This document shows positions 1-11,540 of a stretch of 64,000 nt of DNA, one piece after another. This DNA is from Zingiber officinale (lineage: Eukaryota; Streptophyta; Magnoliopsida; Zingiberales; Zingiberaceae): contig NC_056005.1 in NCBI RefSeq assembly GCF_018446385.1, positions 93,152,984 to 93,216,983 on the forward strand. Reading direction: 5' to 3'. A program made the position numbers and the translations under genes. How positions within the stretch are numbered: position 1 is the stretch's first letter; every line of letters starts with the position of its first letter. Below the pieces are notes generated by a model. The model was not told where the DNA came from. It saw only the letters and a list, made by a program, of their open reading frames with translations, and did not search any database.

Positions 1-243
1 TTTAAAATATTATTTAAAACTTAGACACTTAACTTAAAACTAATACTCTTATTTATCAATTAATTAATATAAAATTTAAGTTGATAATTGAATTAAGAGT
101 TAATCAATAGACTATTACTGAGTTAATAACAAATTATTGCATTTAACTTGAAACTTAATTTTAACCTAATTAATTACCTCCCAGGTTAATTTTTGATGAT
201 TAATTTAAATAATCTTATTTTAATTAATCAAACTTAAATGAAT

Positions 244-444
244 AATTATATTAAGTATGTAGAAATACTTATGGAAATAATATATTTGTTAAATATAAGT
301 GTTACTAACACCAATTCCCTTAAAATACTAGGTAGAACTTCTTAATTATATTAAGTATGTAGAAATACTTATGGAAATAATATATTTGTTAAATATAAAT
401 GTTACTAACACCAATTCCCTTAAAATACTCAGGTAGAACTTCTT
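244..444. repeat. 100-bp tandem duplication
   Basis: Two copies with a 100-bp offset (244-343 and 344-444) differ by only a few bases, for example an extra C near 437. The unit contains a TTAAGTATGTAG start and an ACACCAATTCCC segment. It lies in the non-coding internal part of copia element A. Confidence 0.85.
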
Positions 445-539
445 ATATATAACAGATATAATTCAACATACCCAAATCCTAATATGAATTAGGGGGGAGT
501 GTTAAATTAAAGGAGAATGTTAACTTAAGAGCGAGGATT

Positions 540-1240
540 TTCTTGGATAACTTAAGAATATTTTCAAAAATTATTTTAAAAAATACATAATATTTTGAAA
601 GTTTTTAAAAAATCAGACCTTTTTGAATAGTTAAAAAATTATTTTGAAAATATTTTTTATTGAATTTTTTTTGAAAAAAATTCTTTAAAACTACTTTTGA
701 CAATCTTTCTTATAAAAATGTTCTTCAAATTTACTTAGAAATTTTTTGGGAAACGGTTACCTAAAAATTTATGAATTTTTTAAATACTTCTTTAACTTCC
801 TTTGAAAATCTTTATTAGAAAATTTTCTTTGAAAACTATTTACTTTGAAATTATTTTTTTCAATAATTTATTTTAAAAAAAATTACTTAAGAATTTTTTT
901 CTTTGAAAAATTTGACTTCAAAACTTCTTTTGAAAATAGATTCCTCAACAATTGTAAAGCAATTTCCTTGAAGGTCTTTTCAAAGTCTTACTTGAAAAAT
1001 TATTTTGCCAAAAATTTTAATTAAAAATCTTTACTTAAACAATTTTACTATTTACTTAGAAAATTCTTGAAAAAGTTTACTCAGAAATCTTTAACAAAAG
1101 TTTTCTTAGTAATTTTTGAAAATTTTACTTAGAAAATTTTAAAGTTTTCTCAAACTTGTAAAATTTTTGAAAAAGTCTACTCAAATGTTTTCAGTTTCCT
1201 TAGAATTTGACTTGGAACTTTTTGTTCAAACCTCTCCCTA
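540..1240. repeat. AT-rich degenerate spacer of copia element A
   Basis: About 700 bp of degenerate runs built from TTTTGAAAA, TTACTTAGAAA and similar words, with no usable frame. A like-built spacer lies at 60240-60800 in another copia element and a short one at 3540-3800, each between the gag side and the polypurine tract, so it seems to be a shared design of these elements rather than a gene. Confidence 0.6.
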
Positions 1241-1494
1241 AGTCTGAGATATACAAAGCATTTACTTTCAGTTATTTTTTACATTACTTTTTGACATTAT
1301 TTGTATGCTTGTACTTCCTTTACCCTAATTTTTTTTATGAATGCCAAAAGGGGAGGGTAAAGGTTAATGTAGAAAAATAATAAACAAATTTGATCACATA
1401 AAACAAATATGAAACAAACTAAGATCATTTGTTTGCCTTTTTACATATTATCCCTTAATATTATTTTTCTAACTTTAACCTAGATTATCACATC

Positions 1495-1507
1495 AAAAAG
1501 GGGAAAA
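1495..1507 (+). promoter_or_regulatory. Polypurine tract of copia element A
   Basis: AAAAAGGGGAAAA directly before the inferred LTR start near 1509. The same motif abuts LTRs at 3364-3376 and 59911-59924 on the minus strand. By family knowledge it primes plus-strand DNA synthesis. Confidence 0.65.
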
Positions 1508-2491
1508 TTATTGGCGCAATTTATACTAATGATTTACCTAATATTTTGATGAATGACAAGGGAATTAAAGTTAGAGTGTTTTATGATCTAATTACTTTAC
1601 CAAGTGTGCAAGAGTTGACTAGTCTAAAGGACCTGACACTAGGCTGAAATCCAGCTATGTCCGCGAGACCTGATAGCTGATGTGAAGTCCAGATAGCTAG
1701 GTTCGCAGGGCTCGATATCTGGCAGGAAGTTCGGTTGAGTCCACAAGACCTGACAACCGATCGAAGTCCAGTTGGGTCTGCGGATCTAACAACTGGCAGG
1801 AAGACCTAGTGGATCAAAGGTAAGTCAAGCGACTACAAGTGGTAAGTGAAGGTAAGCAACTAGAGGAGAGATCTAGTGAGGACATGTTCCTGATTGAGGG
1901 AACTGTATACCTCAGTCCAACTTAGGTCTATTTGGAAAACCTAAGTTGAGACCTTGACTAGATCTTTGTCTCGAGGAGACAGAATCTAATTACTACTATC
2001 TTACTGAATTGGACTAACTTTATTTTATAGGATACACTTATTTTTGCTGCCCAGGACTAACTCTTTTCTGCAGTGAAGAAGGATAGAAAAAGAGGAGTCC
2101 GGGCGCCCGGACCAGCTCGTCTGGGCGGGTGTCGCAGGCACCCAGGCTGTCCGGGCGCCCAGAGTCGGTCCAAACACCTTAATCCAAAAAGTTATCCTGA
2201 AACTGAGTTAGAGGGTGACGACTGGCCAGACTCACGTCAACGATCCAGGTTCCCGAAAGGGGTCCAGGCGCCCAGAAGTGGATAAACTTTGCGGATGAGG
2301 TTTTAACAAAAGATTGACATGTCAGCATCGATCTAGGCACTGGAGAGGTTCTAGGCACCCTGAATGGGCCTATATAAAGGACTTCGACCAAGAGCTTCAC
2401 AACAATAACTGCTACAACTTTCATATTCAAGTGCTGCTCTAAAAAGTCTTCGATGACACTGAAAGGCTGCTTTGAAGCTCGAGGAACGAGA

Positions 2492-3362
2492 TGTTGGTCC
2501 CTTGGAGGCCGGCAAGAGGGGATGGGTGAATTGCCTTGAAAAATAAATTCAACCTTTCTCGGATTTTCAACTAAATTAATAGCACTTATAATTAAAAAAA
2601 AAAGAGACTAATAAAAAAGAGAACAGACACAAAAGAGTTACTTGGTTTACAATCAGAGGATTGCTAATCCATGGAAAGTATGACGCACTATCTGACGATC
2701 TCCTTCGGGTGGAGTAGCCTTTTTACAACGTTGACAACACAAAGAAAATGTAGAACTGAAAGAACAGGATTACAAGTGAGTTGTTTAAACTGTGAAAATC
2801 AATGCTATATTTATAGCACTTTCAGGGTGCCCCGAAGGGTTCCGGGCGCCCTAGGGGGGATAAAACTTTATCCCTTTCGCACGGATCGCAGTTTGACCGT
2901 GATCTGGATAAAAGCTCAGTCCGGGAGCCCGGAAGGGTTCTGGACACCCAAAGTCAACTCTGGTTGACTTTTTTCGTCCGGGACCTCTGCTCCGGTTCAG
3001 CTCGCCTCAGTCCGGGTCTTCCACTCTAGCTCCGCTAGCTTGGGTGATCTCGGCCATCCGGAATAGGGCTCACCCGAACTCAACTTCCGGCCTTCTCCTC
3101 GAGCAGCCTTCTTTCCCGGTTTCTCGTCCCTCGAACGTCGCGTACATTCTTCTAGCCCACCGGTGTACTCTTCCGTGATCACCTCGTCCCTCAGACACAC
3201 CGAGCCCGTCGTCTCTCTCCCCGTGCCGTCCTTCTCGCTAGCCACATCTTCCACTCGACTTCTTGTGTTCCTAAGCTCCTGCACACTTAGACATAAGGGT
3301 TAAACCAAATAGGACCTAACTTAACTTGTTTGATCACATCAAAACATCTTGGGGTTCCAACA
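2492..3362 (-). repeat. 3' LTR of the gag-only element
   Basis: 871 bp, TG to CA, closely matching the copy at 5499-6366 with small differences such as indels near 2840-2880. It carries GGGCGCCC-type palindromes and an open frame of 95 codons on the minus strand (2997-3284), which is also open in the other LTR; I do not call it a gene. Confidence 0.9.
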
Positions 3363-3363
3363 A

Positions 3364-3376
3364 TTTTCCCCTTTTT
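3364..3376 (-). promoter_or_regulatory. Polypurine tract of the gag-only element
   Basis: On the minus strand this reads AAAAAGGGGAAAA and touches the 3' LTR, the position expected for the plus-strand primer. Confidence 0.8.
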
Positions 3377-4077
3377 GATGTGAGCAACCCAAGTTAAGCC
3401 AGGGTAAAACAAACATAATGTAGAAACAAATAATGTTGCAAATAAGTGTAAGGAAGATTTTTCAATGAAATAAAATACACCTCCCCCTAGACTTAGATTC
3501 TTCTCCCCTTTGATCACATAAAAAATTGGGGTTCTTTTAACAAGTCTAAGGTAATTTAAATTTTAAAAGGATTTGGCAAGTAAAGAAAAAAATATCTAAG
3601 TAAGAAAAATTGCTATGTAGAAAAACTTTCTAAGTTAAAAAATATGTGCAACGGATTAACTAACTTAAAAAAATATTTTAACAAAAATAATTCAAATACT
3701 GCATTTTTCTATGTAAAAAAAACCTTCTTAAGTTGGTAATTTTAGACAATTTTGCAAAAAGAAATATTTTTGAAATTTTTTTTCTTCTAAGTTTTAATTT
3801 TCTAAACCAAATTGAGTAACCCTTTAAAGCATTAAAGCATTATTTAATTTCAATTTAAATATTTTTTCAGTTAGTCAATTAAATTGTTTATTTCAATACT
3901 TGGCTTCTAGGCAGTGGCGAAGCATTAGACTTTCTTGGTTATTCGAGCAACAACCACTTTCTTAGACAAACCCTCATAAAGAAATTAACTGCTTAATTTT
4001 CTCGCTGAAAGCACTAAAAATAGTTCAAGTTAAACATGACTTTGGAATCCAATATAGATTCCATCCTACAGGGTTAA

Positions 4078-5460
4078 TTAGATATTTTCTAGGTACATAA
4101 GCTTTTGATATTTTTCTGATTTGACTTTGGTGAAACCTATAGTACAGTTTAATCCTCTATAATTTCTAAAAGCAGAAATATTTGAACAAGTAGAGTTTTT
4201 CAATTTTTCTATTTCTTCTTTTAATTTTTCATTTTCAATTTTTATTTTATCAAAATCTTCTATAAGACATGATTTTGCTAAAATTCTTTTTATTTCTACA
4301 TTTTCATTTTTAAATTTATTATTTTTACTTTTTAATTTGTACATAGAATTTGCCATAGATTTAAGTCCAAAATAAAGCTGATCAGGAGGTAAGAGACATA
4401 CCTCACTTACCATATCAGACTTGAAGTTTGACTCTCCCCCTACTTCACTGCATTCATCTGAGGTTGCTCTCCCTTCATCGATGCTGGGTTTTGATGTACT
4501 TTGCCCTTCATAGCTTGCCATCAATGCTAACCCGACATATTCTTGTATCTAGAACTCAAATGATGAACTCTCGTCCCAAGTAGCTTTTAGATTCTTGTAC
4601 TTCTTGGGTATCTTGACTTTGTCCTTCTTGAGTTCTGAGCAATCCTCTTTAAAGTGTCATTCTTTTTGACACTGGTAGCAACGAACCCTTCTTCTATTTC
4701 TTGGATTCTTCTTATTATGCATTTCTTTAAATTTATTAGATCTAAATTTTTTTAAAAAATTCCTTACCATATAGGCTTCTTGATCTTCTTCTGAATCTGA
4801 CTTGGGTTCATCCTTCTTGGTTACATTTAGCGCCATAATCTGACTTGATTCCTTTGTTGTCTTTGCACATCTGGTTTCATGTAATTCAAGAGTAGAAAAT
4901 AATTCCTCTAGGGTACTTACCTCCAGGTCCCTTGAAATATGGTAGGCGTCAATGATTGACGTCCATTCTGGAGTTCTGGGAAAAGTGTTGAGTGCGTAGC
5001 GTATGGTGTCCCGATTGGTTACCATTTCATAGAGATTCTCGAATCCAGTAATTAACTCTTTTACCTTTGCGTGTAGATCAGCTACTTTCTCACCTCTTTC
5101 TAGACGGATGCTCGTCAGTTTGTTCCGAAGTATATCTCTCCTTGTGAGTTTGACTTCGGATGTCCCTTCATGGAGTTCCAGGAATTTTTCTCAGAGTTCT
5201 TTGGCCGACTAGTAGCTTCCGATGCGGTTGACTTCTTGAGACGGCAGCACGCTCAGCAAGTGATATTCTGCCCGGTTGCTCTCTTCTTTTTCCTCTCCAT
5301 TCTGATTCGTAGGAGCTACAAAACCATATTTTATAATTAGACGAATTTCGAAATTGGTTTTCAAAAATACCTCCATACGACGCTTCCAGTATGCGAAGTC
5401 CCCCTCAAATTTTGGTGGAACGATGCTTGGTCCGGCTATTGGTTGCTTGCTTCAGTCGGT
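4078..5460 (-). pseudogene. Copia-type gag, broken (UBN2-like domain plus zinc knuckle)
   Basis: The minus strand reads as a copia gag: an N-terminal stretch with FEGDFAYWKRRMEVFLKT, the UBN2-like core (DTIRYALNTFPRTPEW onward), a lysine/arginine-rich linker, a CCHC knuckle and then a coiled segment rich in K and E (4200-4400). At least four in-frame stops break it: two near 5200-5215, one inside the knuckle at about 4657 where CYQCQKE is followed by TGA before HFKEDC, and one near 4550. Family gags bind RNA and form the virus-like particle; this copy cannot make an intact one. Longest open pieces are 4657-5025 and 4078-4524. Confidence 0.8.
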
Positions 5461-5484
5461 GGTTAGTTCTTCTGAAGCGTCCTT

Positions 5485-5496
5485 GCTCTGATACAA
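5485..5496 (-). promoter_or_regulatory. Primer binding site, initiator Met tRNA type
   Basis: The minus strand reads TTGTATCAGAGC, 11 of 12 to the usual plant copia site TGGTATCAGAGC. It lies two bases inside the 5' LTR, where minus-strand synthesis would start. Confidence 0.8.
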
Positions 5497-5498
5497 CT

Positions 5499-6366
5499 TG
5501 TTGGTCCCTTGGAGGCCGGCAAGAGGGGAGGGGTGAATTGCCCTGAAAAATAAATTCAACCTTTCTCGGATTTTCAACGAAATGAATAGCACTTGTAATT
5601 AAAACAAAAAGAGACTAATAAAAAAGAGAACAGACACAAAAGAGTTACTTGGTTTGTAATAAGAGGATTGCTAATCTAAGGAAAGTATGGCGCACTATCT
5701 GACGATCTCCTTCGGGCGGAGTAGCCTCTTTACAACGTTGACAACACAAAGAAAATGTAGAACTGAAAGAACTGGATTACAAGTGAGTTGTTTAAACTGT
5801 GAAAATCAGTGCTATATTTATAGCACTGTTCGGGGTGCCCCGAAGGGTTACGGGCGCTCTGGGGGGGAGGGGGGATAAAACTTTATCCCCTTTGCACGGA
5901 TCTCGATTTGACCGTGATCTAGATAAAAGCTCGTTCTGGGCGCCCCCGACAGCCAAAGTCAACTTTGGTTGACTTTTCCGTCCGCAACCTCTTCTCCGGT
6001 TCAGCTCGCCTTGGTCCGGGTCTTCCTCTCTGGCTCTGCTAGCTTAGGTGTTCTCGACCATACAGAATAGGGCTCATCCGAACCCAACTTCCGACATTTT
6101 CCTCGAGCAGCCTTCCTTCCCGGTTTCTCGTCCCTCGAACGTCGCGTACATGCTTCTAGCCCACCGGTGTACTCTTCCGTGATCACCTCGTCCCTCAAAC
6201 GCACCGAGCCCGTCAGCTCTCTCTCCGTGTCGTCCTTCTCACTAGCTGCATCTTCCGCTCGACTTCCTATATTCTTAAGCTCCTGCACACTTAGACATAA
6301 GGGTTAAACCAAATAGGACCTAACTTAACTTGTTTGATCACATCAAAACACCTTGGGGTTCCAACA
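5499..6366 (-). repeat. 5' LTR of the gag-only element
   Basis: 868 bp, TGTTGG to CCAACA, paired with 2492-3362. It is followed by the CGAGA duplication at 6367-6371. Confidence 0.9.
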
Positions 6367-6645
6367 CGAGAAACTTTATTTTCCTTTCTATTTGTCGATA
6401 ACTTTGTTATTTTTAGTTATTGTACTCAACTTTTATAATACTTTTGTGAACTGATAATGATTGCCCTCGACTAGTGCAGGTCTTGGAGTAAGAGTTGTCG
6501 AAGTCTTTGAACCAAGTAAAACTTGGCTTTGTTAGCATTGTCTTTTATTCTTCCGCTGCGTACCTATTTTTAGTCACAATGTTTGATGAACACTATTCAT
6601 CCCCCCTCCTCTAGCGTCTTTCCAATCCTACATCTACAACCTTTA

Positions 6646-7254
6646 TAGCTGTCGATCTGAACACAAAGAAGAAAGTGGAGCTAGTCGCCTATTTATAGCA
6701 AAACCACGATGTATTTACATGGGTGACTCACTAGCTCCCGGGTATCTCGCCGACCATAGCACAACATGAATTGTACGTTCAACCGAACGCTAGGTCGGTG
6801 AAACAAAAGAAAAGAGATTTTAGTTCAGAGTAAAATTAAATCATCCGAGTGGAGGTAGAGAAGTTACTCGAGGTTAGGCACATTCACGAAGTTCAGTTCC
6901 CGAGTTGGCTCACCAATGTTGTATTAGTCTCCAAGACGGGCAACAAATGGTGGGTCTACATCGACTTTCAGGACCTGAACAAAGTTTGCCCAAAGGACTA
7001 CTACCCGTTACCGTGTATTGATCGAATGGTGGATTCCATGGTCGACTGCGAGCTAATTTGCATGCTGAAAACATATCAGGGCTACCACCAGATTTCGCTC
7101 ATTAAGGAAGATCAAGAGAAGATCAGATTTATCACAGCAGACGGAATTCTGCTACAATGTCATGCCATTCAAGCTAAAGAATATCGAAGCCACATATCAA
7201 AGGTTGATGAGCAAGGTGTTCTGACGCCAAATCGGTCGAAACATAGAGGTATAC
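6646..7254 (+). pseudogene. Gypsy reverse transcriptase, N-terminal part
   Basis: The frame reads as the start of a gypsy RT: FPSWLTNVVLVSKTGNKWW, then FQDLNKVCPKDYYPLP, YQGYHQISL and ITADG, the usual block order. Stops lie before about 6849, a frameshift near 7150 moves the next blocks (CYNVMPFKLKN) to another frame, and a TGA replaces an arginine codon near 7226. The frame reaches IGRNIEVY at 7254 and is then cut by a 12-kb insertion; it resumes at 19296 with VDDILIKS. Decay on both sides fits an old element. Confidence 0.85.
7250..7254. other. Left target site duplication TATAC of the 12-kb insertion
   Basis: TATAC here and at 19296-19300. Taking out 7255-19300 rejoins the RT frame exactly as ...EVY then VDD.... 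This is direct evidence of insertion by an integrase that makes 5-bp staggered cuts. Confidence 0.9.
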
Positions 7255-7640
7255 TGATCCTATCTGAAGGCGATAAAATAGTGCGCTTGTTCCGGTGAAT
7301 GAAGAATAATGAACCTCTCAAGATCTAAAGGAACTCCTTGATGATCCTGTGCACAGTGAAGTGAGCTAACAAAATGTTAGTGACCTAAGTCTGGAGTGGG
7401 AATCTCTGGCTAGACCCTTCGATGCTCAAGTCAGTCTCCTCTCTTGGAAAAGTGGAAGAAGAACAGTGACAAAGAATGCAAGAAAATAGGGTTTCAGATG
7501 CAAGTGTTTGTGTTTGCATACCTTGCCAGCGGAGAGGATTTCCCTTTTTATACCACCTCACATAACCTCCATGATCATGAGATGGTCCCCAATTTATTAA
7601 ACTGGCCAGTTATTAAGCCGGCCGGTCGAGCGCATACAAG
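7255..7640 (-). repeat. Inverted LTR stub (R-U5 end) at the left edge of the insertion
   Basis: Reverse-complement match to 18960-19295 including a TATA box (minus, about 7543-7553) and the CTTGAGCGTCGAA block. Upstream of the TATA box similarity fades, with only short matches to LTR array words such as TTGTATGCGCTCGACC near 7625. Read on the minus strand it is the 3' end of a gypsy LTR, pointing outward. Confidence 0.75.
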
Positions 7641-8420
7641 ATCGGTCGGGCTTTATACCATCAACTGTCGATTGATCACTCGGACGGCCAGAGACTTTAA
7701 ACCATCAATAGTCGATCGGTCGCACAGACTGCTAGAGACTTTAAACCTTATAGTCAACTAGTCGCACAGACGGCCGGAGACTTTAAACCTTATAGTCGAT
7801 CAGTCGCACAGACGGCCAGAGACTTTAAACATTATAGTCGATCGGTCGCACAAACGACCAAAGACATTACCTTATAATTGATCAGTCGCATAGACGGCCG
7901 GATGCTTTAAACCTTATAGTTGATTGGTCGCACAGACGGTCGGAGACGTTAAACCTTATAGTCGATTGGTCGCATAGACGGCCGGAGACTTTAAACCTTA
8001 TAGTCGATCGGTCACTCGGACTGTCGGAGACTTTAAACCATCAACAGTCAATCGGTTGCTCGGATGGCCGGAGACTTTAAACCATCAACAGTTGATCGAT
8101 CGCACAAACGGCCGGAGACTTTAAACCTTATAGTCGATCGGTCATATAGACGGTCGGAGACTTTAAACCTTACAGTCACTCGGATAGTCGGAAACTTTAA
8201 ACCATTAATAGTCGATCGGTCACACGGACAACTAGAGACTTTAAATCTTATAGTCAATCGGTCGCTCGGACGGCTGAAGACTTTAAACCATCAACAGTCG
8301 ATCGATCACTCAGACGACCAGAGACTTTAAACAATCAACAGTCAATCAGCGACCTTAAGGGATAACTGGATAAGTGACTTTAAGGGGCGACTAGAGACTT
8401 TAAACCTTCAACAGTTAATT
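7640..8420. repeat. 42-bp tandem array, about 17 copies
   Basis: Units read GTCGATCGGTCGCACAGACG followed by GCCGGAGACTTTAAACCTTATA with point changes. Because 42 is a multiple of three, several frames stay open on both strands (for example 8064-8330); these are not genes. Confidence 0.85.
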
Positions 8421-8424
8421 AGAG

Positions 8425-8770
8425 AATTTATTATCAACTCTTCTTATATTATGCCTGGCTGGTTTATTTTGTTTGAGATTATATGTCTGATCAGTCTATT
8501 ACACAGTCTGAGAATTCATTATCAACTCTGCTTATATTATATTCGGCTGGTTTATTTCATTTTGGATTATATGGCTGATCAGTCTATTATGCAGTCCAGG
8601 AACTCATTATCAACTCTGCTTATATTATGTCCAGCTAGATTATTTCGTTCAGGATTATATGTCTGATCAGTCTATTAAGCAGTCTGGGAATTCATTATCA
8701 ACTCTACTTATATTATGTCCGACTTGCTTAGTTTGTTTGGGACTATATACCCGAGTTTATTATGGAATAT
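8425..8770. repeat. 88-bp tandem array, about 3.5 copies
   Basis: The word TTATCAACTC recurs at 8430, 8519, 8607 and 8695. Each unit also has a TGATCAGTCTATTA segment. From about 8770 to 9300 no further repeat or gene is clear. Confidence 0.8.
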
Positions 8771-9329
8771 TTGTATTATATCTAGCTCGCTCATTTTGTT
8801 TAGCCCTATATATGCTCGGGTGGTGTATGGTTCAATCAGGAAGTCATCATTGATTGCTTATATAATATTCGACCTACTTATCCCACCTGGTGGTTTATAT
8901 TCGTCCTGTTCATTATTTGATCGAGAAACTCTATGAGTGGTTGTTTGTTTAATGACCAGATATTCAAGATTTCCTTATGTTATCAAGAATTTCTCTATGA
9001 GGTTTATCTATAAACATATTAAAGACTTCGATTGGTATCTTGAGATATGGGGGTTCTGGAGATACATGAAGGTATACAGGACAACGGGTGATAAGTACTT
9101 GTTCATTTTCACTGGTATCTCATGTTCTATCATTATTTTGAATAGAAAATAGATAATATAAAAGTATGGTACAAAAATACATACTTAAACTTACTTAAGA
9201 ATTCTTTTAAAAGCTCCTTGTTGAGCCGTCGATGATTTATAAAGAGGGGAGGGGGTTCCTTTGATAAGTAACCTCCCTCCCTTAACTGCTGAACAACCCC
9301 TTCAACTGAGTGAGTGAGTCCCTACAATG

Positions 9330-11540
9330 CACCTGACATATTCTTCACCAAATTTGATGGAGTCCAAATAGGATCTTTTTTTGTTCTTCTACTGCTCCTC
9401 CTCACCTGCCTTGTGCATCTAAAGTTTAGACTGAAGGTTGCCCCTCTCGACCTTGAGGGCAGCTTGTTCTGCTCTGGAATATTTTAGCTCATCTAATAAA
9501 GAGGTTATCTATGAATCTTGAGCTCTTAGTTTCTCTTGTTGTTGTAGCAATAAGAAATTTTTGATGGCCAACTCTAGAGCTAGTTCAAGAGATCTGGAGC
9601 CATGCGATAGTTCTAGCCTTTCTAAAGATGTGGTTTTTTGAGATAAATCTGAAAGAGCCTTATCTTTTAGAGTCATCGCCACTCAAAATTGGGATTCACT
9701 CTTTTGTAGCTAAAACTCCAAGTTTTCCTTCTGAGCCGCCTGAGACTGCAGTGATTGGCGACAACCTTGTAGAGTTTTCTCCATGCCAGTGATAAGCTTA
9801 GTCTGCGAATCTATTTTTCCTTGTAATTGAACAATTTCATCACTGGGAATAGCAGGGGCAGCCTATAGCTCTTCTACTCTATCTTTTAAAATTTTGTTAG
9901 CTATTTCCAGATCCATAACTAGCTGGCCCAAATGTAGGATTAAAGTATAGAATTAGATAAAATAACAATAGAATTATATTTTGCAATAATAAGTTAACAA
10001 AATTTAATCAAAGACTTACGGTAGTTACGGTTATGCTCGTGAGCACGCTCGGCAATTGTGCGACTTCACATTTGTCTTTGTGGTTGTAGCCAGGGTTCAG
10101 CTAGTGGACCTTTCAACTTAAGTATCCCATAAGATGGAGGGGAGGTATAATCTAGTCTTTGGTGAGATGGTAGCCCATGGGATTGCTTAAAGAGGCATGA
10201 AGAGCTAGTAGAAGTTGCAAGCCCTAGAAGAGGAACAAGGAAAAGCTTAGGCGATTGTGATGGAGCAAAAGATGGTTGGGTGGATAGTGGTGTCCCAACT
10301 AACTCAAGACTTTTCTCAGATATCAGTTTTTTGGATACCTGGCTGGCAGATCACCTACAAGGAGTCTGCTTTGCACGAGGTTTAGTTGGAGGATGAACCA
10401 AAGTTGGTAAAGAAGCTGGCGAAGTGGTATCTGATGTCATCTCAATAGAAGGAATAACTAGAGGAAACACATGAGACATAGGTATAAGGAGGCCAAGCCT
10501 CATCATATTGAGTGCAAAATGAGAATGACTATGTGTTGAAGACTCGGGCTCTTTACCCCAATCATAAGAAATCTCGGCCAAAGTGATGGGAATTTGCTCG
10601 ACGATGGGTAGTGTGGCTTAATTTGGGTTCGAAGTCTCTGTTCGAGGCCTTTTGTGCCTGACAATGAAGGGATTGTCTGGTTCTGAGGAGCTAGATGATG
10701 GTTCTTGGGTTGGCTGCGCTGGAAGAAGTAGACCAAGGGAGGAAGACGTCTAATTAAGATGACATTATTCTAGTAAATCCTTTCCTAACTTGGTCAAAAC
10801 TGCTCTTGTTAATTGAGTATTTTTATACAAGAAGGCTGGGAGAATAGCCTCGGCTGGGAAAAAGAGTAAGAGTTAAAAAAGTTACATAACAAATGATCAA
10901 AAAATGACAAACAAACATTCTGGACTGAGTCTAAAGGCAGATAGTAAGCCTTCTACAGTCAACACAGGCAAATTAAACATGACACCTTTTAATTTTCTCA
11001 TAGAATCATGGAAGGTGGAATATGCAGAGATGTCGCTTAAGTTGGGAATAGGAGGAAGGTCTTGTGGCCAGGTTACAGAATAAGGTGGAGGAAAGGGAAG
11101 GCGTATAAAGAAGTACTTATCTCTCCATTTCTCCTGTGGTACACTCTATTAAATAAAATTACCTTAGGACATGCTTGAAATTTGAATAGACCATTCCCTA
11201 TTTGACGGAGATAGAAAAAATGGTGGAACAGATGAGGTGATAAGGGGACATTGAGTAAGCGAAAAGCAATAATAACACCACTTAAGATGTTGAAATATTG
11301 GGGAATAAGTTGGTGTAAGGGAATATTGAAATAGTGACTAACATCAACAAAGAAAGGGTGTAAAGGAAATCGGAGACCGGATATGACTTGTTCCCTGAAG
11401 ACCGCAATGCTCTTTGGTGGAAGGCAGTGAGGGCGGTCTTATGGGGTAGGAAGGACTATGTAGGAAGAAATATCATAATTTAACTATAGTTCATAAGCCT
11501 AGTGGAGGGTAAAACTGAAAGAACATTAAACATACCACTT
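9330..11540 (-). pseudogene. Antisense ORF of Tat-type element, copy 1 (PF04195-like plus coiled coil)
   Basis: The minus strand carries an N-terminal 'putative gypsy type transposon' domain at about 11550-10900 (blocks such as EKWRDKYFFIRLP near 11110), a serine/proline-rich middle (10740-10350) and a long coiled coil (9920-9400; EIANKILKDRVEEL at its start). Many stops and shifts break it. Likely introns at 10916-10854 and 10019-9923 rejoin open frames. The family is common next to Tat pol genes; its role is not known to me. It lies left of a D-family LTR fragment, and its start codon is not clear. Confidence 0.6.
9923..10019 (-). other. Likely spliceosomal intron in antisense ORF copy 1
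   Basis: The donor reads C/GTAAGTC at 10019, a strong match, and the acceptor CCAG/C at 9923. Splicing joins ...TSITVTT to LVMDLEIANK in phase 0 with an open frame on both sides. Confidence 0.5.

Larger units (their letters stand above)
2492..6366 (-). mobile_element. Gag-only (TR-GAG-like) LTR retrotransposon, complete ends
   Basis: A 3.9-kb minus-strand element bounded by direct LTRs of 871 and 868 bp that begin TGTTGG and end CCAACA on the plus strand. A perfect 5-bp duplication CGAGA flanks it (2487-2491 and 6367-6371). Inside the right LTR lies a tRNA-iMet-like primer site, and inside the left LTR a polypurine tract, both on the minus strand. The 2.1-kb interior codes only for a decayed gag; there is no protease, integrase or reverse transcriptase. 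It fits the described TR-GAG class of non-autonomous elements, which rely on enzymes of relatives. It lies inside the LTR of copia element A. Confidence 0.85.
1..6632 (+). mobile_element. Copia-type LTR retrotransposon (element A), 3' part, interrupted
   Basis: This is the 3' end of a plus-strand Ty1/copia-like element whose 5' part lies outside the window. Visible parts are an AT-rich non-coding internal region (1-1494), a polypurine tract (1495-1507) and a 3' LTR that starts near 1509 with a degraded TGTTGG (read as TATTGG) and ends near 6632. The LTR is split by the gag-only element at 2492-6366. Two purine-rich tracts near 488-520 and 1345-1365 precede the main one. No gag or pol frame survives here. 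Its right end abuts reverse transcriptase coding sequence of a gypsy element, so it inserted into that element. The family is assigned by analogy with the other copia-like elements in the window. Confidence 0.6.
1509..6632 (+). repeat. 3' LTR of copia element A, split by a nested element
   Basis: Left part 1509-2491, right part 6367-6632, giving about 1.24 kb after removing the nested element and one copy of its duplication. The left part holds GGGCGCCC-centred palindromes near 2099-2110, 2150-2162 and 2264-2274. The end near 6631-6632 (CA) meets gypsy pol sequence. No target duplication can be checked because the 5' LTR is outside the window. Confidence 0.55.

Noticed and set aside
8048-8330. 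Open frames on both strands in the 42-bp array
   Set aside because: Period is a multiple of three, so frames stay open by repetition alone.
7680-8420. 42-bp array as a CRISPR array
   Set aside because: Units are contiguous with no unique spacers, diverge by point changes, and lie in a plant retroelement.
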